The notes beneath the pieces were generated by a model. That model was given only the letters and a program-made list of their open reading frames with translations. It made no database searches and was not told where the DNA came from. Shown piece after piece: positions 23,840 to 34,925 of a stretch of DNA of 64,000 bases (the first letter of the stretch is position 1; every line of letters begins with the position of its first letter). The stretch is from Blasia pusilla (taxonomy: Eukaryota > Marchantiophyta > Marchantiopsida > Blasiales). Where the stretch lies: the NCBI GenBank assembly GCA_050084515.1, contig CM114271.1:61070001-61134000 (forward strand). The letters run 5' to 3'. The position numbers and the translations under genes were made by a program.

Positions 23840-24476
23840 TGACCTACTATCCTATACACATCTCAGACAAATCCATCGTCTCGTGGGAACTACATCAAGA
23901 GGGGGGGGTCAGACATGACATATGCCACCCTCGAGAACAACCATCACATTCCAACATGGTGGCTGCACCTCTCGCAGATCCGCACAACATACACCTCAAG
24001 CCTGCAGGTACCACTACCAAGCTCGCAGGTACCACTACCAAGCTCGGATCCATTGTCCCGTCTATGTTCGAAAGATGACATGGTGCACAATTTTGCATAT
24101 GATCCTTCCAAATCATACCATCCCGTCCCTCCAACATGAGGACTCGTGTCGATAATACATCGCGCACACGTAGGATTGTGTGCCCTGCAGTGACATCTAG
24201 CGTCGTGGGTGCCGCTTGCTGTAAATACACGTAATCTCCAGGATGAAACCTCCTAATTCCTGGATGATAACCTCCTCCATGAATGGTCGTGTACCTCAAT
24301 GTATCTCTATGCTGAGCAATAGCTAAGTTCTCAAAGGCCATAGGCATAACTCTACGAAAAATTTCCGCCCTCTGAGAACACGCTTGTACCCACACATCTG
24401 GATCATCAAGATCTAACACCTCCGCCATGTCAGGTCGAATAGCTGTAGGTAAATCTGGCTCTCTCCCAAAGAGCAA
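23840..24476 (-). pseudogene. Integrase C-terminus with PHD-finger tail (- gypsy)
   Basis: A 193-codon frame starting LFGREPDLP, typical of the region after the integrase catalytic Glu, continues through a GPY/F-like part (HPGDYVYLQQ) and ends in a Cys/His-rich tail: CMLC, then CDGC, then WHMSC followed by LTPP. This is the first six-ligand half of a PHD finger (C-x2-C, C-x2-C-x4-H-x2-C). The frame stops at 23,895, but the last C-x2-C pair in a WICLRC context lies in the adjacent frame immediately beyond a run of eight G (23,901-23,908). A one-base length change in that run therefore separates the two halves. PHD fingers bind histone tails; here it would take the place of the chromodomain found in many gypsy integrases. 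A 21-bp duplication at 24,004-24,045 precedes it. Confidence 0.7.
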
Positions 24477-25460
24477 AATTGTGGTGAAAATAACGCCAAG
24501 GATGCCTGCCGATTAAAGCGATAACCCATAGTCAACCATGGCAACTGTAGATCCCACTCCCTCAATTGTCCCTGCTGCAAGCCATACTTGCGCAATCCTC
24601 TCTTCACCGTTTGTACCACTCTCTCTGCCAACCCATCCGCCTAATGATGATCTCAGGACGTGGTGCGGTGATCTATCAGTGCTTGAGCACACAAGGTCTG
24701 AAACTCTCCCCTGAACTCGGTACCCTGCTCAGTCAACACCTCCGTCGGTGCACCAAAGTGACTAAGCACACGATCTAGAAACGCATAAGCTATTCCCTTG
24801 CTCGCCTTGTCCGGTAGTGCCACCAACTCTATCCACTTGGAGAAATGCTCCACCATGACCAACATTACCTATGATGGCTACTGTCAATGGCAAAGGTCCC
24901 GCAAAGTCTAAACTCCACCGATAACCTAAACCCATAATCAGAAAAGGATGTAACTACAGAGTGGGAGCATTGAAGGATGCTCGCACTCTGTCATATACCA
25001 TACATCTGGCCACAAACTGTTGTACCCCAGTATGCATGCCGTGCCACCAATACTGAATCTAGAGTAAGCTGTAAGTACGTTTCACTCCAAAATATCCCAA
25101 CTCCTCATGGGCATGTCGCACTACACGTGCTCTCTGGGAAGGATGAGGTACCACTCGTATCCTACCATCTCCCCATACCCATAAAATGCGAGTCCCCTCC
25201 CACCTGAACCTCTTGGTTTGTTGTAGGATCCGATCGTGCTTCCTAGCACTCATTATGCTCGCTATGACGCCAGTGCATAAGAACTCCACAACCTCCACGT
25301 CGTTATGGATATCACGACCACCTGTCGCCTCCTCATTGACCTCCAGATCCAAAGACTCATCATCCAATTCCACCACTAGAATCATCACCTGTGGCTGACC
25401 TACCATAGTCAACCAATAAAGATAGGCACTATCTTTATTGGTTGATCTCATGAATGCCAA
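24413..25460 (-). pseudogene. Integrase zinc-binding and core region (- gypsy)
   Basis: Running from high to low coordinate: VRHAHEELGYFGVKRTYSLL (HH of the zinc-binding part), then WWHGMHTGVQQFVARC, GYRWSLDFAGPLPLT (first catalytic Asp, about 24,900), then a frame with VLTEQGTEFRGEF where the second catalytic Asp is Glu, and a frame with DGLAERVVQTVKRGLRKYG containing the third acidic residue. Frame breaks separate these pieces, so no functional enzyme is made. Confidence 0.75.
25409..25445. repeat. Perfect 17-bp inverted repeat (3-bp loop)
   Basis: TCAACCAATAAAGATAG and its exact reverse complement flank GCA. It lies inside the pol region between RNase H and integrase, in coding sequence, where a palindrome has no obvious role. 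Confidence 0.9.
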
Positions 25461-25555
25461 CCGGGCACGATCTCCTCATCACTCTCTCCGTGCCATCGAG
25501 CTCCTGTATCGTCTCTCTGACTTAGACATGGGTTACGACTCAACCCATCCGCATC

Positions 25556-25870
25556 CTAGTTCAGCCGGACTGGCCTATCAACCACCTCAAACTCATACTC
25601 ATGTAGTAATAGAGCCCACACGGCAAGCTTTCCCGTAAGCTTGTCGGACTCCATCAACCACCTCAACGGTTGATGATCAGTGATAAGTGTGAAAGGGTTG
25701 CCGAATAAATAGCACCTGAAATGTGCCATGGCCCAGAGTGCAGCCAAGCACTCTCCCTTGTAAGAGCTGTACTTCGCCTCTGCAATGTTGTTTGATTGGC
25801 TTGCGTACGCCACAACGAACTCCCTCTCCTTGTCATCCCTTTGAGTAAGCACTGCTCCTAGATCCAACAT
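25556..25870 (-). pseudogene. RNase H domain (- gypsy)
   Basis: The frame contains LDLGAVLTQRDD, VVAYASQSNN, KYSSYKGECLAALWAMAHFR and LITDHQPLRWLM, the standard gypsy RNase H signatures. The expected first acidic residue before LDLGAV reads Asn (TNWTM, just upstream in frame). Beyond the stop at 25,556 the frame continues DADGLSRNP, the normal end of the domain, so this stop is a nonsense mutation. Confidence 0.75.
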
Positions 25871-26086
25871 GGTCCAATTCGTATGTAACTGGAATGGGCG
25901 ACCCCTGACCGGTCTCTATAAAATGGGTGAGGACGTCAACCTATCCTTGAGCTCTTGAAGTGCTTGCTTGTGATCATCTCCCCACAACCAAACCTCATCA
26001 AGTCTCGTCAACAAGGTCAAAGACTTTGCGATTGCACTAAAACCCTTGACATACCGTCGATAGAAGTTTTCCTGTCCAAGAAACGC

Positions 26087-26398
26087 TTAGACTCGACTCA
26101 CATCTATAGGGCATGGAATCTGCGCAATAGCCTCCACCTTTGTCTGTTGAACTCCTAACCCACTCGGATATGTGGTGTGTCCCAAGTACTCAATCAGATC
26201 TTGAAAGAATCTGCGCTTGCCTAGATGTAACTTCAGTCCATGTAACAGCAATCGCCGAAACACCTCCTCCAGGTGTTGCTCATGCTCCTCAACCGTGGAA
26301 TTTAAGATAAGAATATCATCTATATAGCATTGTACAAAATCCAAGCCAGCCATAATCCTATCCATCACTCTCTGAAACTCTGCATGCGTGTTCTTCAA
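26087..26398 (-). pseudogene. Reverse transcriptase, C-terminal half (- gypsy)
   Basis: Contains FQRVMDRIMAGLDFVQCYID then DDILILNSTVEEHEQHLEEV (YIDD box), LHLGKRRFFQDLIEYLGH and ends near IAQIPCPIDVSRV. The stop at 26,087 is followed in frame by AFLGQENFYRRYVKGFS, so the connection domain continues. The finger and first half of the palm, and the protease, are absent upstream: the sequence passes directly from gag-like frames to this part, which implies an internal deletion near 26.4-26.6 kb. Confidence 0.8.
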
Positions 26399-26627
26399 CC
26401 CAAATGGTAAGAACCGCCACTAATACAAGCAATCTCTCCCGAATTGATCTACCCCCCAAAATTGATCTCACCATCGATGGTGTGTGTAGTGCCTCCAACA
26501 ATCTGAATGACCGTGGAACCCTGGCCTACCGCCCATCGGTCCCCTCTGGTGGGTCAATCTCAACTCCACCTCTCGATGGTTCGGTGCCTCTCGCAGCACC
26601 CCGAGTCACCACTACAGCTGCCTCAAT

Positions 26628-27500
26628 CTAGGCTGCACTACACATAAACCCCATATTGGCAAGATCCTCACCCGCGTCAGGGTAAGAGGTAGAAGTTGGA
26701 TCCACACTAACTGCTTGCAGTTCCGTGCCTTCCTTGAGTTGCATCATCGTCATGGCAGCAATCCTCTGCTCCAACTCATCGGTGCGTGAGAGAAATGCCG
26801 GCTCTAGTGCTCCTGCTCTATCTCCTCTGGCTGGTGGTGGTCCTCTACCACCACGTCTAGGAAGAACTCTCCGAACTCCTCCAGTACGACCGCCCCTAGG
26901 CCCTTGGCCTACCTCTGGACGTGCCTCTTGACGAAGGTCATAACATCTATCCCTAGTGTGACCATATCTGTGGCAATAGTCACATTGGTACTGTGGTGGG
27001 GCCATCCTCTCGGGCTCCTGAGCAATCGGAGGCGCTCGTGGTTCTCTCCCATGTTGTGTGTAGTCTCTCTGCCTATGGGCCCCTTCACAGATCCAACACG
27101 ACAACATCAGTCCCCGCTGGGCAACATACGTAGGTACGGGTCGTTGCCTCATAGGCTCAAGGTATCCGCCCTGCTCTATGGGCACACTGTCTGTCCCGTG
27201 GTACTGGTGCTCGTTGTGGCACCTGTGGGGTCACCGTCGCTCGTGGACCCGTCGACTCTCGAGAAAATCCAACGGTCACTACCTGCTCCTCACTCATGTT
27301 GAGCTTAATACGCTCAGACAACTCAAAGACCACCTTCAATGTGGGCTTTGCTGTATGAATCAGCACCGTATCTCGGACTCTCCTCCGTAGTTCTCGATCC
27401 AAAACCCCGCACCAATAGTGGACTGAGTGTGCCTCAATCACTCCATATGTAGCAATGATCAGCCTCCTCATGCGTGTGAATGCCTCTCTCAGACTCTCAC
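26628..27500 (-). pseudogene. gag with zinc knuckle (- gypsy)
   Basis: Two overlapping frames. The upstream one (27,157-27,471) reads FTRMRRLIIATYG...HYWCGVLDRELRRRVRD, which fits a retrotransposon capsid C-terminal part. The downstream one (26,628-27,185) carries CWICEGAHRQRDY and CDYCHRYGHTRDRC, the second a perfect CCHC knuckle that would bind genomic RNA, and an Arg/Gly-rich stretch (GRTGGVRRVLPRRGGRG). The shift between frames near 27,170 is a frameshift. Confidence 0.7.
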
Positions 27501-28910
27501 CCGATCGTCACTGAGAATCCTGTAGACTCTTCAGCTCATCGATATGTACGCCCTAGTAGCTCTTCCCTAACTGTCAGAAGAACTCCACTGGGGGGCTGAA
27601 GTTGGGTGGCCCTCTACTACCAGAGATCTTTGCCACATCACGTGTCTTACTGCCCTCCTATCCATCTAGTCTCCGGGCTGATGGTGTGGGTCTCTCTCCT
27701 CTCACGATCCCATCATATGCCTCGCGACCACTAGTGGATACATACCCTGGAGCCCAATACATCCTTGAGGCATCGTCCTCTACTAAATATAGTGATCAAA
27801 CATCCAAGTAGTCTCGGAGGACCCTCGAATTTCTCGAACATCCCCTTCCATGCCATGAAAGGGTTGAACCCTGTCGGGGCCCGTATCTCCTGGAAGTCGC
27901 ACCACGTGTCGAACTCCTAGATAAAATCATCTAAGTCGATGGTGCCCAATGCACCCGAGAAATTATGCATGCCTTGATGGCCCATGTTGTCCATCTCTTG
28001 CCAAGTGATACCGCCTCCGTCTGCGATCTCGTCACAAGACCCGGTGTCTAGTGATGACGATCCAACCACGGATGGATGTCGCGGTAGCTCCTCACTGTTA
28101 ACCCCTCGATATCTCACTCCACTGCGTGTCACTCCACTACTACTGCTCGCACTACCCCGTTCTTCCGAACCCTAGAAGAACGCCATGATGACAACCCTGT
28201 CTCACCCGCTCAAGCACTTAGACTTACCGAGAGTCTCCCACACTCCTCACTAGCTTACCTATGCTAACGTCAATCCCGTGATGATACACCCGGCCTCACG
28301 CACACTCAACACTCGGGCTCACCATGAGCCTGCCAACTGATTCACCTAACCTAGCGACACTCTCGGGTCATACATGCGACCCCTACTCGGAAACCACCGT
28401 ATATCCACCAACATGCTACACATGAAAAGAGTCTACACTCATCACCAGCACTGCACCTACATGGCACCAACTGCTACCCAATACCCAGCACTCTCAATCA
28501 CATAAGATAAGTGCGAGAAAAGGAACTCATATGGGTAACCTGATCACGCCCACCAACCCACTGCACAGTCAACATCCACTCCTCCACGTGATATGACAAC
28601 CTCCGCAACACGACACTCTCCTCGACCAACATGTCGAACCTCCTAATCAACATCGGCGTGTGTGTCTCCATCATAACCCTCATGCCCATATCGGTCAAGT
28701 ACTACTGCGACGGCCCCCAATCGACCCGTAATGACTGAAAACTCCCGTCGCGAATCCCATCCACGCTCGCAAATCACCAAATGCAAAAACGATCTCCCAT
28801 TTTGCAACTCACCTCAACCACATGTGATTGCTTAACCTGGTAGCCTGAGGCAACCTGGTCTGGCTCTACTCCTACCACGTAATCAGCTCCACCACATCCA
28901 TCCCCACTTG
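27501..28910 (-). pseudogene. gag N-terminal remnant and leader (- gypsy)
   Basis: From 28,132 downward one frame reads DEIADGGGITWQEMDNMGHQ and, through a stop, FDTWCDFQEIRAPTGFNPFM, gag-like in style but unassigned. Several stops interrupt it. 28,200-28,910 has no convincing coding sequence and is likely untranslated leader up to the CACTA insertion. Confidence 0.4.
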
Positions 28911-29165
28911 CACTAGAAGAAATGTGTGGTTTTTATGACTAGGCTATAAATGACTCACCGAAAGAATGACTCAAATTATGACTAAAATGGTTTAGTCATA
29001 AAATTTATGTTCATGCAACTCACCTAGTCATCTGCTTATGACTAAAGCAGTTATCAATACCCTTCAGTCAAGACTAGTTGTACTTGTTGCACTTGTCTAG
29101 TAGTACCTAGTCATAAACAACGACTAATGTGCTTAAGTAGTCCATGCAACCCAATATTAAGGTGA
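28911..29165 (+). repeat. CACTA left terminal and subterminal repeats
   Basis: The 13-bp terminal repeat is followed by about ten copies, in both orientations, of a GACTA/TAGTC core (ATGACTAGG, ATGACTCA, TTAGTCATAA, CTAGTCATC, CTAGTCATAA). In En/Spm such motifs are bound by the TNPA protein. The same motifs fill the right end. Confidence 0.8.
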
Positions 29166-29189
29166 TTTGTGGGCTTTGGGTACCGGTAC

Positions 29190-30490
29190 CTCTCTCAAAA
29201 ACCATTTTTGATTTTTGGACCCTATTCAAGGGGGGTTGAGTTGGAAAGGTGTCATGAAGGAGGAAGAAGGCATTGAGTATGATTATTTTGACTCTTATGG
29301 CATTTTCATGTTAACATGCTTCAACGTTTCTTCCAACCATTAGATGGGGGTGAAACTTGGCATAAACCTTGTAATTAAATTATTCCACAGTTTTAACGAT
29401 TCTGATCTGCTATTTAAGCCCTCATGCTAATACCAAAAATCAAAAACCTTATTTCGTGTTTACGGTTTTTAATTCCATGTGTGAATAGTCATTTGTACTT
29501 TTTTCTTTTTCCCTATGTTCCTCGGGTTGGGATGCCCCTTTGGGAAACTTTTCATGATTTTTGGACTGATGGTTGATGGGGAGGGGAGAAAATGGTGGAT
29601 CAAGAAGGATGACGAGGGCTTTGAGTAGTCTTGTTCCAAACCGTTGTGTCATTTTCATGGTAACATGGTGATAATTTTTCTTCCCACCATTGGATGGTAA
29701 TGAATCTTTTACATAGCACTTTTATTAAATTTCTCCACATCTTCAACGGTTTAGATCTGCTATTTAAGCCTTGATGCTCAAATGAAAAATAAAAAACCTT
29801 ATTTATGCTTTACGGTTTTTAATTCCATGTGTGAGTGGCCATTTGTAGTTTTTCTTTTCCCTTGTGTTCCTGGGGTTGGTTTGCCCCTCAAGGAAACTTT
29901 CCATGATTTTTGGACTCATGGTTGATGATCTCTCCACATCTTCAACGATTTAGATTTGCCATTTAAGCCTCGATGCTAAAATGAAAAACAAAAAACCTTA
30001 GTTAAGGTTAACGGTTTGTAATTCCATGTGTGAGTGGTAATTTGTAGTTTTTTCTTTTCCCCTATGTTCTTGGGGTTGGGGTGCCCCTTTGGGAAAAAGT
30101 TTGGACTCATGGTTAAGGGGGAGGGGAGAAAATAGTGGATCAAGAAGGAAGACGAGGTCTTTGAGTTGTCTTGTTCGAAACCGTTGTGTCATTTTCATGG
30201 TAACATGGTGATAACTCTTCTTCCACCATTGGATGGTGATGAATCTTTTCCATAGCATTTTCATTAAATCTTTCCACATCTTCAACGGTTCAGATTTGCC
30301 ATTTAAGCCTTGATGCTAAAATGAAAAATAAGAAGCCTTAGTTAGGATTTAAGGTTTTTAATTCCATGTGTGAGTGGTAATTTGTAGTTTTTTCTTTTGC
30401 CCTGTGTTCTTGGGGTTGGGGTGCCCCTTTGGAAAAAAATTCATGATTTTTGGACTCATGATTGATGGGGAGGGGAGAAAATGATAGATG
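29190..30490 (+). repeat. Tandem repeat block 1 inside CACTA (about 4 diverged units)
   Basis: A segment containing TTAATTCCATGTGTGA, TTGGGGTGCCCCTTTGG and TTTGGACTCATGGTTGATGG recurs starting near 29,440, 29,790, 29,990 and 30,325, with spacing of about 200-350 bp. The units share GGGGAGGGGAGAAAAT and the CATTTTCATGGTAACATGGTG segment where present. The block has no coding features. Confidence 0.75.
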
Positions 30491-30508
30491 AAGAAGGAGA
30501 AGGAGGAC

Positions 30509-31051
30509 TTTTTAACTCCCAAACTCAGTGAGCATTTGGGGTTTTATTTTTTTCCTTGGGGCCCTGACCATGAAGGGCATGGTGTGATCAAGTTTCATGA
30601 TTTATGGGCTTGTTTTGGAGGAGAAGGAACATCAAATGAAGGAGAAAGTGGAAGAGGAGTGACTTACAAGTCATTTTCCTAGTCCTCCTTCCATTTTTCA
30701 CCTTTGTTGCCACTCATCATTTGATGACACCGTTGGATGGAGCTTAAACCTGGAAATTTGTGGATGGTCATGCCCCTCTTGAACTTGGACGGTGTAGATC
30801 TTATATAGAATCCTCCATGCTGCATTAAAAAATGAAGACCTGAGCTAAGGGTTTTTGATTTTTAACTCCCAAACCCCAAGAAGCATTTGGGGTATTTTTT
30901 TTTTTCTCCCTTGGGTCCTAACGTGAAGGGCATGGTGTGATAAAGTTTCATGATTTATGGGCTTGTTTTGGAGGATAAGGAACATCAAATGAACAAAAAA
31001 GTGGAAGAGGAGTAACTTACAAGTAATGTTCCTAGTGCTCCTTCCATTTTT
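30509..31051 (+). repeat. Tandem repeat block 2 inside CACTA (2 units)
   Basis: About 190 bp from TTTTTAACTCCCAAAC to TCCTTCCATTTTTC occurs at 30,509-30,699 and again at 30,857-31,051 (period about 348 bp). Both share GAAGGGCATGGTGTGAT and TTTATGGGCTTGTTTTGGAG. Not coding. Confidence 0.85.
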
Positions 31052-31485
31052 CTCGAGTGAGATTTTTTGCAAGGTTTTTGCTGACGATGTGACCTCCACC
31101 CCTCTAATCTTCAAGACTTATTTGGGCCTTCTTACTTATATCACGGGCATGCACATGTTTGGATTTTGTGTAAATTTTTTTTTCACATGCTTAATGTAGC
31201 AAAGCAAACAGGTAGGTATTTACTACTTGGAATTATAACCAACTCAATGTGGTCAACATTTTTAGGCTGTCTCTCCACCAAATTTTTATGGATGCTAAAA
31301 GAATGGACAAAAATTTAGCACCATGTGAATGGGCACCTAGTGTATCACATTTTTTTGTTCTATGCCAACGTGGCATTCAAGCTGGGTTGTAGGCTTATTT
31401 GACATGTTGAGTGTGCCGTGGCAAGGACCTAGGCTTTGGCTCTGTTTTTTGGTGCGATGCGATTCGGTTTTGAAGGCTTTGCACA

Positions 31486-31593
31486 TTCCCGCGTTTGCAA
31501 GCTCCTGCACCCTACTAACAGTGGGCGAGACGATTGAGGTTCCCGCGTTTGCAAGCTCCTGCACCCTATTAACAGTGGGCGAGACGATTGAGG
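31486..31593. repeat. 54-bp tandem duplication
   Basis: Two copies (31,486-31,539 and 31,540-31,593) differ at a single base (C/T near the middle). The near-identity implies a recent duplication. The plus-strand frame across it repeats FASSCTLLTVGETIE. Confidence 0.95.
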
Positions 31594-31854
31594 GAAGGAA
31601 GTTGAAAGATGATGAGGCAGGCAATGCGAGGGGGAAGGAGGCTTCGTTTCTGGGAGAAAGTATGATTTGGTGCATTTTTGGGAGATAGGTAATATTTTTT
31701 TGGACGAAGGAAGGCTCGGATACAGGGTGCTAACAAGCCTAATGCCAATAACTCTTCTATATTGATATTGCTACATGCGGTGCTAAGCTTTTTTGCGACT
31801 AAGGTGAGCCCATATATCTACAAAGATTCCTAGAAGCATGAGACTTGTTGTAGC

Positions 31855-32337
31855 TCAACTTGAGCAGAAATCTCTTGGAAGGGACCATCCCTGGAGCTCT
31901 AGGATAGCTCTAGAGCCTTGTACTCTTGGATGTTGGTGACAACTCCCTCTCCAATATTCTGCCTCCTCTGGGTGGACTCCTCAATCTTCTCCAAATGGCG
32001 CTCAGTCACAATCATTTCAATGGAGCCATCCCGGAGGATTTGGGACTTCTGTCAGCGCTCACCTACTTAGATATGAGCTTCAACAACCTCACTGGAGGTA
32101 TGCCATAGTTGTTTTTTGGCTTGAAGAATCTGCAAGATCTCTTCCTTGAGAGCAACGACATGCGCTCATCACTGCTGAGCTTTCTGGGAGCTATGTCAAG
32201 TCTCTCCAGGCTCAATTTTGCACAGTATAGGTTCATCGGTGAGATACCTTCCTCCCTGAGGCAATTGGAGAATCTCCGTGTACTCACCCTGAGAGGAAAC
32301 AAACTCTCTGGTCATCTAGAATCAGGGTGTATAATCC
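31855..32337 (+). pseudogene. Leucine-rich-repeat receptor-type gene fragment captured in CACTA
   Basis: One continuous frame with a few in-frame stops encodes successive plant extracellular LRRs: LGGLLNLLQMALSHNHFNGA then IPEDLGLLSALTYLDMSFNN then LTGGMP, FFGLKNLQDLFLESNDM, GAMSSLSRLNFAQYRFIGEI and RQLENLRVLTLRGNKLSGHL. The spacing of about 24 residues and the G-x-IP signature are those of LRR receptor-like kinases/proteins. No signal peptide, transmembrane or kinase part is present. In-frame stops (TAG at 32,106 and others upstream near 31,902) show it is not expressed as a protein. It lies 3 kb inside the left end of the CACTA element and is on the same strand as the transposase. Confidence 0.85.
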
Positions 32338-33704
32338 TTCTAAGCTACTGCTAGACATCAATTTCTAGTAAACTTGAACTGATAGAGTGCTCACTGCAAG
32401 CTCATTGGTATTTTTTCGTTCAAAAGTATACGTTGTGGTTCTCAGACTAGAGTTAGTGCTTTGCATGTCTACTTCAACGCCGCTCATCTTAGATCAAATG
32501 TACTGGCGTTCAAGAATATTTTATGTCATTGTGTTCAATTTCGTTTTACCGTGAAGGTTATGATTGACAACTTGGTCATGATGTTGCAGTGTGGTAAATC
32601 CAAAGTAGGTGCAAGACTTGCCATTCCAAGAATAAATAATGTAAGCACATTAATCTTAAGTCGCAACTCTAGATTGGTGGAGAATCAGTTTCCTTCGAGA
32701 GAAGAACTTAAATAGATTTGAAGACTTTCGTGTCAGTTTGAAGAGTTGGTCGCTCGTTTCGAAGGTTTGGGAGTCTGACCGAGTTTGAAATAATCCTTTT
32801 AAGGTATCATTAAAGAATCCAATTTATTTACTATCCAAGCGATTTTGATCCGCATCTGTCTAAAGGTAAGGTAAGCCTGACACTACACCTTCAGGCAGTT
32901 GCTCATGCGAATAAATTTTGGGCCTTTTGTGAGAGTATTATGAAACTAAAGCGTTTCTCAATTACCGAGGGGCAGACTTGATCGATGTAGTAGTCCCAAC
33001 AATAGGATATGGAATAATAGCAAGCCTCCATTACGGTACACTAGAACAACTTGGCTAGAATTAGAACTAGAATTATCAATTATTTCAACCCGACAAACCG
33101 CAACAGAGCTTTTGGTTGCATGATATCCTCAACTACGTGACAACGGTTAGATTTTGTGGATATTGTTTTTTTTCTGTTTTTTTAATGTTGGTTCCGAAAT
33201 CCGGGTCGAAAATCATGACGGACTGTTTGATTTTATTTTGAGAGCTCGAGCACGCAGGTAGCTAGGAGAGAAGTATCCTTATGCTCTTTGTATTACCCTA
33301 CTTGAATCGTTGATGTGCTTAACTTCAGATTCTCGAAATCAGTGAATTGAAATTGCCCTGGACTTGCTCTCAAGTTAATTGAGGCTTGATGGATCCTTGT
33401 TAGAATCCTTTGTGATGAAGTTCATGACCGTCTATGGTCTCTCCCATCATAACTTACTACCGCTAGAATACCTCAGAATTATTCGATACGGAAATTGCTA
33501 ACATATTTCACTGAACGTATTCTGGACATGTGCGTAACTTCTTCTTGCTTAATGCAAGATCTGCCTATCCTCGTAGCAGGAGTAACAATAGTTTTGTTTC
33601 GTCGCAATGAATGTCTTGAGTTCTCCAACTGTTTCAACATACTTTGTTGAATATTTACGTCTTCACAACGTAGTACTTAGCTGGTACTGTTACTGTTGGT
33701 AGAT

Positions 33705-33732
33705 ATCTTTGTCATCTGCGGATGACAAAGAT
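33705..33732. repeat. 12-bp inverted repeat with 4-bp loop
   Basis: ATCTTTGTCATC, loop TGCG, then the exact reverse complement. Could form a short hairpin; no adjacent T-run or gene end gives it an obvious function. Confidence 0.85.
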
Positions 33733-34076
33733 TATTTTTTGGGAGATTATCCGACAAGTTTTAAAATCTTTGAATGATAAATAGGGCACAAAATTATTCA
33801 CATGAGCGTTGAGAGTATCCGTATTGCGAGCATTAAGGAGAGTTCTTGGTATTGCAGTGCACCAGCTCCTCCTCTTGACCAGATTGCTTGTGATTGAGGG
33901 GCTAAATAATGCAAGATGCACAGAGAAGCAAGCGAAACACACACTTGACTTGGCTTCAAATGAGTAGTAGGAATATCAAATGCAACTGCAAATAGCCAAA
34001 AAATTCACTTGAAAAAATAGCAAGTGTGATGCTCTTATACCTGATTATAGGAGAATCTTACCCCTATGTAGCAAGA

Positions 34077-34112
34077 ATGATGTCTTGTCTTCTATAGAAG
34101 ACAAGACATCAT
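34077..34112. repeat. Perfect 36-bp palindrome
   Basis: ATGATGTCTTGTCTTCTA is followed with no spacer by its exact reverse complement. It sits about 800 bp upstream of the TNP2-like gene inside CACTA. Confidence 0.95.
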
Positions 34113-34925
34113 CTGATGGTGTTGGTTACCTACAAGCACCAGAGTGCCTCGTTTGGCCGCTAATTTTTTAGTATCAAGAGAAGGTTTAGGAAGTTCTTGT
34201 TTTCTGGACAATGCCTTTTCCATCGCCTCCATGTATGTCCACTTCTTCTCTGCAGCCACACCTGACCGCATCTCCTCTGCAACAATCTATAGAGAACCTT
34301 ACGGTAAGCTTGTGCATCGTATCGGTTTCCCTAAAAGTACTTACTTGCGTTTGCTGCATTACATAGTCATAAAGGAGATGCTAGGAATTACTTTAAATTG
34401 CATGGAGACATATTGAGACCAGATATTGACTCCTGAATGCGCGTCTGTATCTCTAACCTCTACTTCTCAATGATTGCTCGCTCCAAATTCTAGAACTAAG
34501 TTGACGAGAAGCTTCAGCTTTCTAATGTGTTCCTCACTTGTCTTGCGTTTCTTTTCCTATTGACTGACTGATTTTCCTACTGACTGATCGTTGATTTGAT
34601 GTGAGTGTAAGGTAAAATACTATGATCACTCACAGAAGATTAGATTTATAGTTTGTTTGTCTAGATCTTCGCTGGAAACATTTATTAGACCAGGGCCATG
34701 ATGAAGTGTACATATCAAAGGATTGAGTAATTATCTAAAGTTGGGTGTGTTACATTTGTCATCCAGGAATGTCGTTGGAAGCATTGGACCGCATTGGTGA
34801 GGATTGTTAGTGATGATTGAGATCTCCATCGAGATAAGAACCAGGTTAGGTATACGTGCCTTATCATACTTGTCTTGACTTCACGTGGGTATGCATTCAG
34901 ATGATAGCTCGTCCAGCCGTGGTTT

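Larger units (their letters stand above)
32338..34925. other. CACTA internal non-coding region
   Basis: No recognisable protein-coding sequence. Frames such as 32,461-32,715 and 34,144-34,416 have no known motif. The stretch contains two inverted repeats (33,705-33,732 and 34,077-34,112) listed separately. It may hold the promoter of the TNP2-like gene. Confidence 0.45.
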
